From assembly GCF_003573695.1 (NCBI RefSeq), contig NC_039358.1:158772920-158836919 (forward strand): a stretch of DNA of 64,000 nucleotides, given 5' to 3'. The translations under genes were made by a program, and so were the position numbers. The first letter of the stretch is position 1; each line of letters begins with the position of its first letter. The DNA is from Papaver somniferum. Taxonomy: Eukaryota; Streptophyta; Magnoliopsida; Ranunculales; Papaveraceae. Positions 60,712 to 64,000 of the stretch are shown here, in pieces. The notes under the pieces are model-generated. The model had not been told where the DNA came from. It saw nothing but the letters and a program-made list of their open reading frames with translations, and ran no database searches.

Positions 60712-61293
60712 CAAGTCATTTGAGCGCAACCCTGATCTCGCAGGAATTGGAGAAAGTTAAGTGGTGGAGTAATGGAGTTGTGTAAGAGGTGGTGAACACT
60801 GCGTGATCACACCTTCACCCACAACTCCATCATTGTTAACCATCCGTCTTTTCCTAACACGTTCTCGCAATGAGCACGCTGCACGCTGTAAACCGCCAGA
60901 CCAATACCCCAGTAAGCATCCCCAGTTTGTGACACGTTTGATGTCTCGAATAAGTGGGTCAAGTCGTGGGAAACGCCGCAGAGAATAACATGGTGTTATT
61001 AGGTGAAACAACAAAGTTTTTTATGAGGCCAATAAAAACATTATATGTATTCGATGCATGTGAAGCATCGCATTTAAGCAGCTCAAACTAATCGATGCGT
61101 ATGTAGCATCATTGTTTTGAGCTTGATTGAATAAGTCGCGAATAAGCGTCTTAAAAGTGGAAGCTTGATCGACCACCTTTGGGTGATTGTTTGGTGGCTT
61201 TAGAGACACGCCATCACTTGGCCGATCCATGTGGAAGAAGGATGGTCGGTCTTCATAATGTTGCTTTGCTTGCTTTCTAAAAATAAATCTATA

Positions 61294-62378
61294 CCATCCA
61301 ACTAGGCTGGCAAAGTTGGATGGTCGTGATCATTTGGGGCAGTTTTAAACTGCCATTGACGCAATTTTAGGGTTTAGGAGGCCGTGCGGCCAACCCCTCT
61401 TTGGGCGTGCGTTTCGAAGCATTGAGCCCTAGATTGCGTAGGCCGATCAATCACGTGTAAAGGTGGGTCTACAATGATCACGTTTACATCTTCGGGGCCA
61501 TTTAAGATGAAATCTAAGCCACTCAAATCAGCTGGTGAAGATGAGTGGTCGAGATCGATTTGCGACAGTAATGTGTTGCCGCAAAGTGATTTTAGGTTTT
61601 TGAAAATAGAGCAAACACCCATGTTTGGGCCGGCGGTTTTATGTGTTTTGGACTTTCTATGAGCAAGTCGATCATCCACATGTGGAGTTGGTTTGATGAT
61701 GAACGCGTTGACACCTCCTTGATCGTTTGAAAGACGATCTAAGACGTCCAACTAGGCTGGCGAAGTTGGACGGATACGATCGATTAGCGGCAGTTGTATA
61801 ACGCATGCGTACTTGAGTAAGTCGACCAAGTGAGGATAAAATTGGGTCGGTGGTAGAACCATGCGTACTCCCTTGAATTTCCGAAACGCGATCTAGGCCG
61901 TCTAATTAGGATAGCCAAGTTGGACGAACACGATCGATTCGTGACAGTTATAAACTGCCGCAACCCGAATTGAGGGTTTCGAATACAACATGCCTGCTCG
62001 AGTTTGTGCAAGCGATCGAGCACCCTATAGGTTTGTCGTAGGCAATTCGATCGTCTAAGGGGAAATTGGGTCCGCCAAGGACCATGTTGTCACTTCTTTA
62101 ATCGTTTGTAGGAAGATCTAAGACGTCCAACTAGGCTGGCAAAGTTGGACGGTTGCGACATTTTTTGAGACTGTTTTAGACAGTTTAGCTCATCCGAGCT
62201 TCTTTCAATAACGAGATTACCCTGTTTAGGGTTAGCGTTCTATAACACTAAGACGTGTTGAAGCAAAGTCCGGTTGGTTGGGACGTTGGTGGGCCCACAG
62301 TCGGTCGATACAGTAATTACCTAGTTCTGCCAGGAGTGGTCTAGGTTTTCTAAAACATGCGGCCAAATTGTGTGGTCG
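61294..62378. repeat. degenerate array of about 228-bp units, each with hairpins
   Basis: Paired arms recur at 61294-61323 (CCATCCAAC/GTTGGATGG), 61519-61548 (CCACTC/GAGTGG), 61745-61772 and 62124-62151 (CGTCCAAC/GTTGGACG), about 61894-61925 (imperfect) and 62360-62378 (CGGCCA/TGGTCG). Several units have a second inverted repeat downstream, for example GGCAGTTTTAAACTGCC near 61338. Spacings are 225, 226, 149, 230 and 236 bp. The 125-aa - strand frame across 61374-61751 is probably incidental. Confidence 0.65.
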
Positions 62379-63694
62379 TGATTGTTCCTGAGACTGATAT
62401 TAACAGTCTAGATTTTACTTAAGGAATTCAAGCGTGATTGAGCCCACTTAAAAGTGCGCCACTACGAGATTCTCTTTGTCAGAGAGTGGCGCAGCCTGTG
62501 TGAGTACTTTCATGCAGACTTCAATACTGACACTTCGGGAGATTCATGCTACTCTGCTGAGAGTGAACATTAATCGTCATGTCATGACAACATTGAGGGT
62601 TCTCTTGCGGAACATAGCGTAGGAAAATACAAGGCACACAATGCATTAAATGGATAATGTTACTAGGAAAATTCATAGAATATTCGGGATTGTTGCACCA
62701 TTCTGAATTAATTCCATACATATTGAGTTGCGCAATGAGTGAAGAGTTTTTTCGCACTCATCACTTCTTAAATGACTTTATACCCTTGTAGGGCGTCAGA
62801 GCATTAAATACAGGGTTTTACAATTTTAGCCCTATTCGAAAAACCACCATCAACATTAAGTCCCCTGCTTAGCACGTAACAGTGACATTGTTGCGGGATA
62901 AGCAATGGATGGTGACGGCTAAATATAAAAATTATGAGGCAAGGTAGACAGATGTTACCAGGATAGAGGCCGGCTAGGTCTTTGAGCAAGATACGCTTAA
63001 CGAAGTACCAAGGCTTGTAGTGATCGTCCTCCTATCATACGTCAATTGCCTCCAGGTAGATTTCGAAATTTGCTAAACTCCATTGCGCTCGATTGCGAGA
63101 GGCCTTGACTTAGGTTGCTTGGAGTCCGGATTGCTGAGTCGCAACGAAAATCTTCTTTAAACTCCTGAACATTGACTGGAATGGAATTACGTTCATTTTG
63201 ACCCTTTATCTCATAGGATCATTCTTTCCCTTCTGATTGCGATGTTGAAATGCTTGGAATGCTTGTATTGGCAAAATCTTCCGGAGTCTTTGAGTGAAGT
63301 AAACGAGCTGAGAGGCGTTCTGTTGCCGATGTGCTGCTATCAAGTCTTCAAGGACTTTGTTCTAAGCGATATCCTTTGAACCATCTTCTGAATCTTGGAT
63401 GGTTGTATGGAATGGGATGCGACGAGCAGTCCCCAGTTAGACTTCATATTCGATGGCGTGGCTGGATACGTGAAACCATCTCCGATTGTACTTTTGGAGT
63501 TTTTAATTCACATGTACGGCTTAATGTTGAGAATTTTTTGCGGCTCGTAAAACTTCAACAATGATGATGCTGATATTAGAAATGAATCGGTTGAGGGACG
63601 TGAAGGCATCCTGGAAGTCCCCAGGTGTAATTATCCCGAGCTTATTTTCTCTTGAAATATGTACTTCCATTACATTTTCTGGTAAGGTGTTGGA
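62379..63694. other. unassigned region, possible LTR boundary
   Basis: No gene is supported. On the - strand, a G-rich tract GCAGGGGACTTAA (62868-62856) sits directly before TGTTGATGGTGG (62855), an arrangement like a polypurine tract followed by an LTR start. If so, 62855 downward is an LTR containing the repeat array and the TATA box at 60711. The other end and a target duplication were not found. Confidence 0.3.
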
Positions 63695-63710
63695 GTGTCT
63701 TCGACCTCTG

Positions 63711-64000
63711 AAGAGAGCACTAAAGCGGCTTCGGGGAGAGTGTTGAAGCAGCTACGAGAGAGCGTTGAAGCGGTTTCTTCTGGAGAGAGCGTTGAAGCGG
63801 CTTCAGGAGCGTGCGTTGAAGCGAATTCTTCTATAGAGAGTGTTGAAGCGGCTTCAGGAGAGAGCGTTGAAACACCTTCTTATGGAGAGAGCATTGAAAA
63901 AGCTTCAGGAGAGAGCGTGCGTTGAAGCGGCTTCTTCTGGAGAGAGCGTTGAAGTGGCTTCTTCTGGAGAGAGCGTTGAAGCGGCTTCTCCTTCAGTTTG
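63711..64000. repeat. 24/27-bp minisatellite (GAGAGAGCGTTGAAGCGGCT...)
   Basis: Units of 24 bp (ending TTCA) and 27 bp (ending TTCTTCT) repeat up to the window edge, about 11 copies with variants. Because both lengths are multiples of 3, one + frame (63695-63925) reads as SVEAASGES-like repeats before a stop caused by an irregular unit. It continues beyond the window, so whether it lies in a gene is unknown. Confidence 0.85.

Overview
This window is nuclear DNA of a flowering plant, most likely a eudicot. Two intron-bearing plant genes sit at the left edge, and almost everything else is transposable-element DNA. Nothing in it is bacterial, viral or organellar. The species cannot be named safely from the sequence; a basal eudicot such as a poppy is only a guess.

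Region 1 (1-9733) is genic. A 12-exon diacylglycerol kinase gene on the + strand (CDS 1329-6376, 491 aa) faces a 5-exon THYLAKOID FORMATION 1 gene on the - strand (CDS 9027-6968, 295 aa). Every splice junction keeps frame, so both look intact. A small PIF/Harbinger-like MITE lies about 280 bp upstream of the THF1 start codon.

Region 2 (9734-50185) is one nested insertion complex bounded by the 12-bp target-site duplication of an L1-type LINE on the - strand. Inside the LINE lies a Copia-type LTR flanked by CTAAC. Inside that LTR lies a non-autonomous Copia element (LTR, gag remnant, small second ORF, LTR). A block of about 11.9 kb carrying LINE, outer LTR and Copia DNA was then duplicated head to tail (units 11885-35762 and 35763-47640). 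An 11.9-kb Ty3/Gypsy Athila-like element later entered the downstream LTR of unit 1 only (21729-33607, duplicated site TGTGA). A 754-bp hAT-type MITE then entered the Athila integrase region (29570-30323, duplicated site CTTACGAT). The nest is five levels deep and its order can be read from target-site duplications.

Region 3 (50408-59180) is a second, diverged non-autonomous Copia element on the - strand. Its 3' LTR is truncated, and a solo LTR of the first Copia family sits inside it (52134-54521, duplicated site GGCTT).

Region 4 (59181-64000) holds an old LTR fragment, a probable - strand LTR-like sequence with an array of about 228-bp hairpin-bearing repeats (61294-62378), and a 24/27-bp minisatellite running off the right edge. 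I recognise no gene there.

No transposable-element ORF looks intact, so the window has no complete mobile system. The least explained features are non-coding: arrays of short hairpins or palindromes whose arms change in sequence while keeping their pairing. They occur in the 3' internal region of the Copia family, in the LTRs of both Copia families, and in the 61-62 kb array. The two Copia families also share a small coiled-coil-like second ORF.
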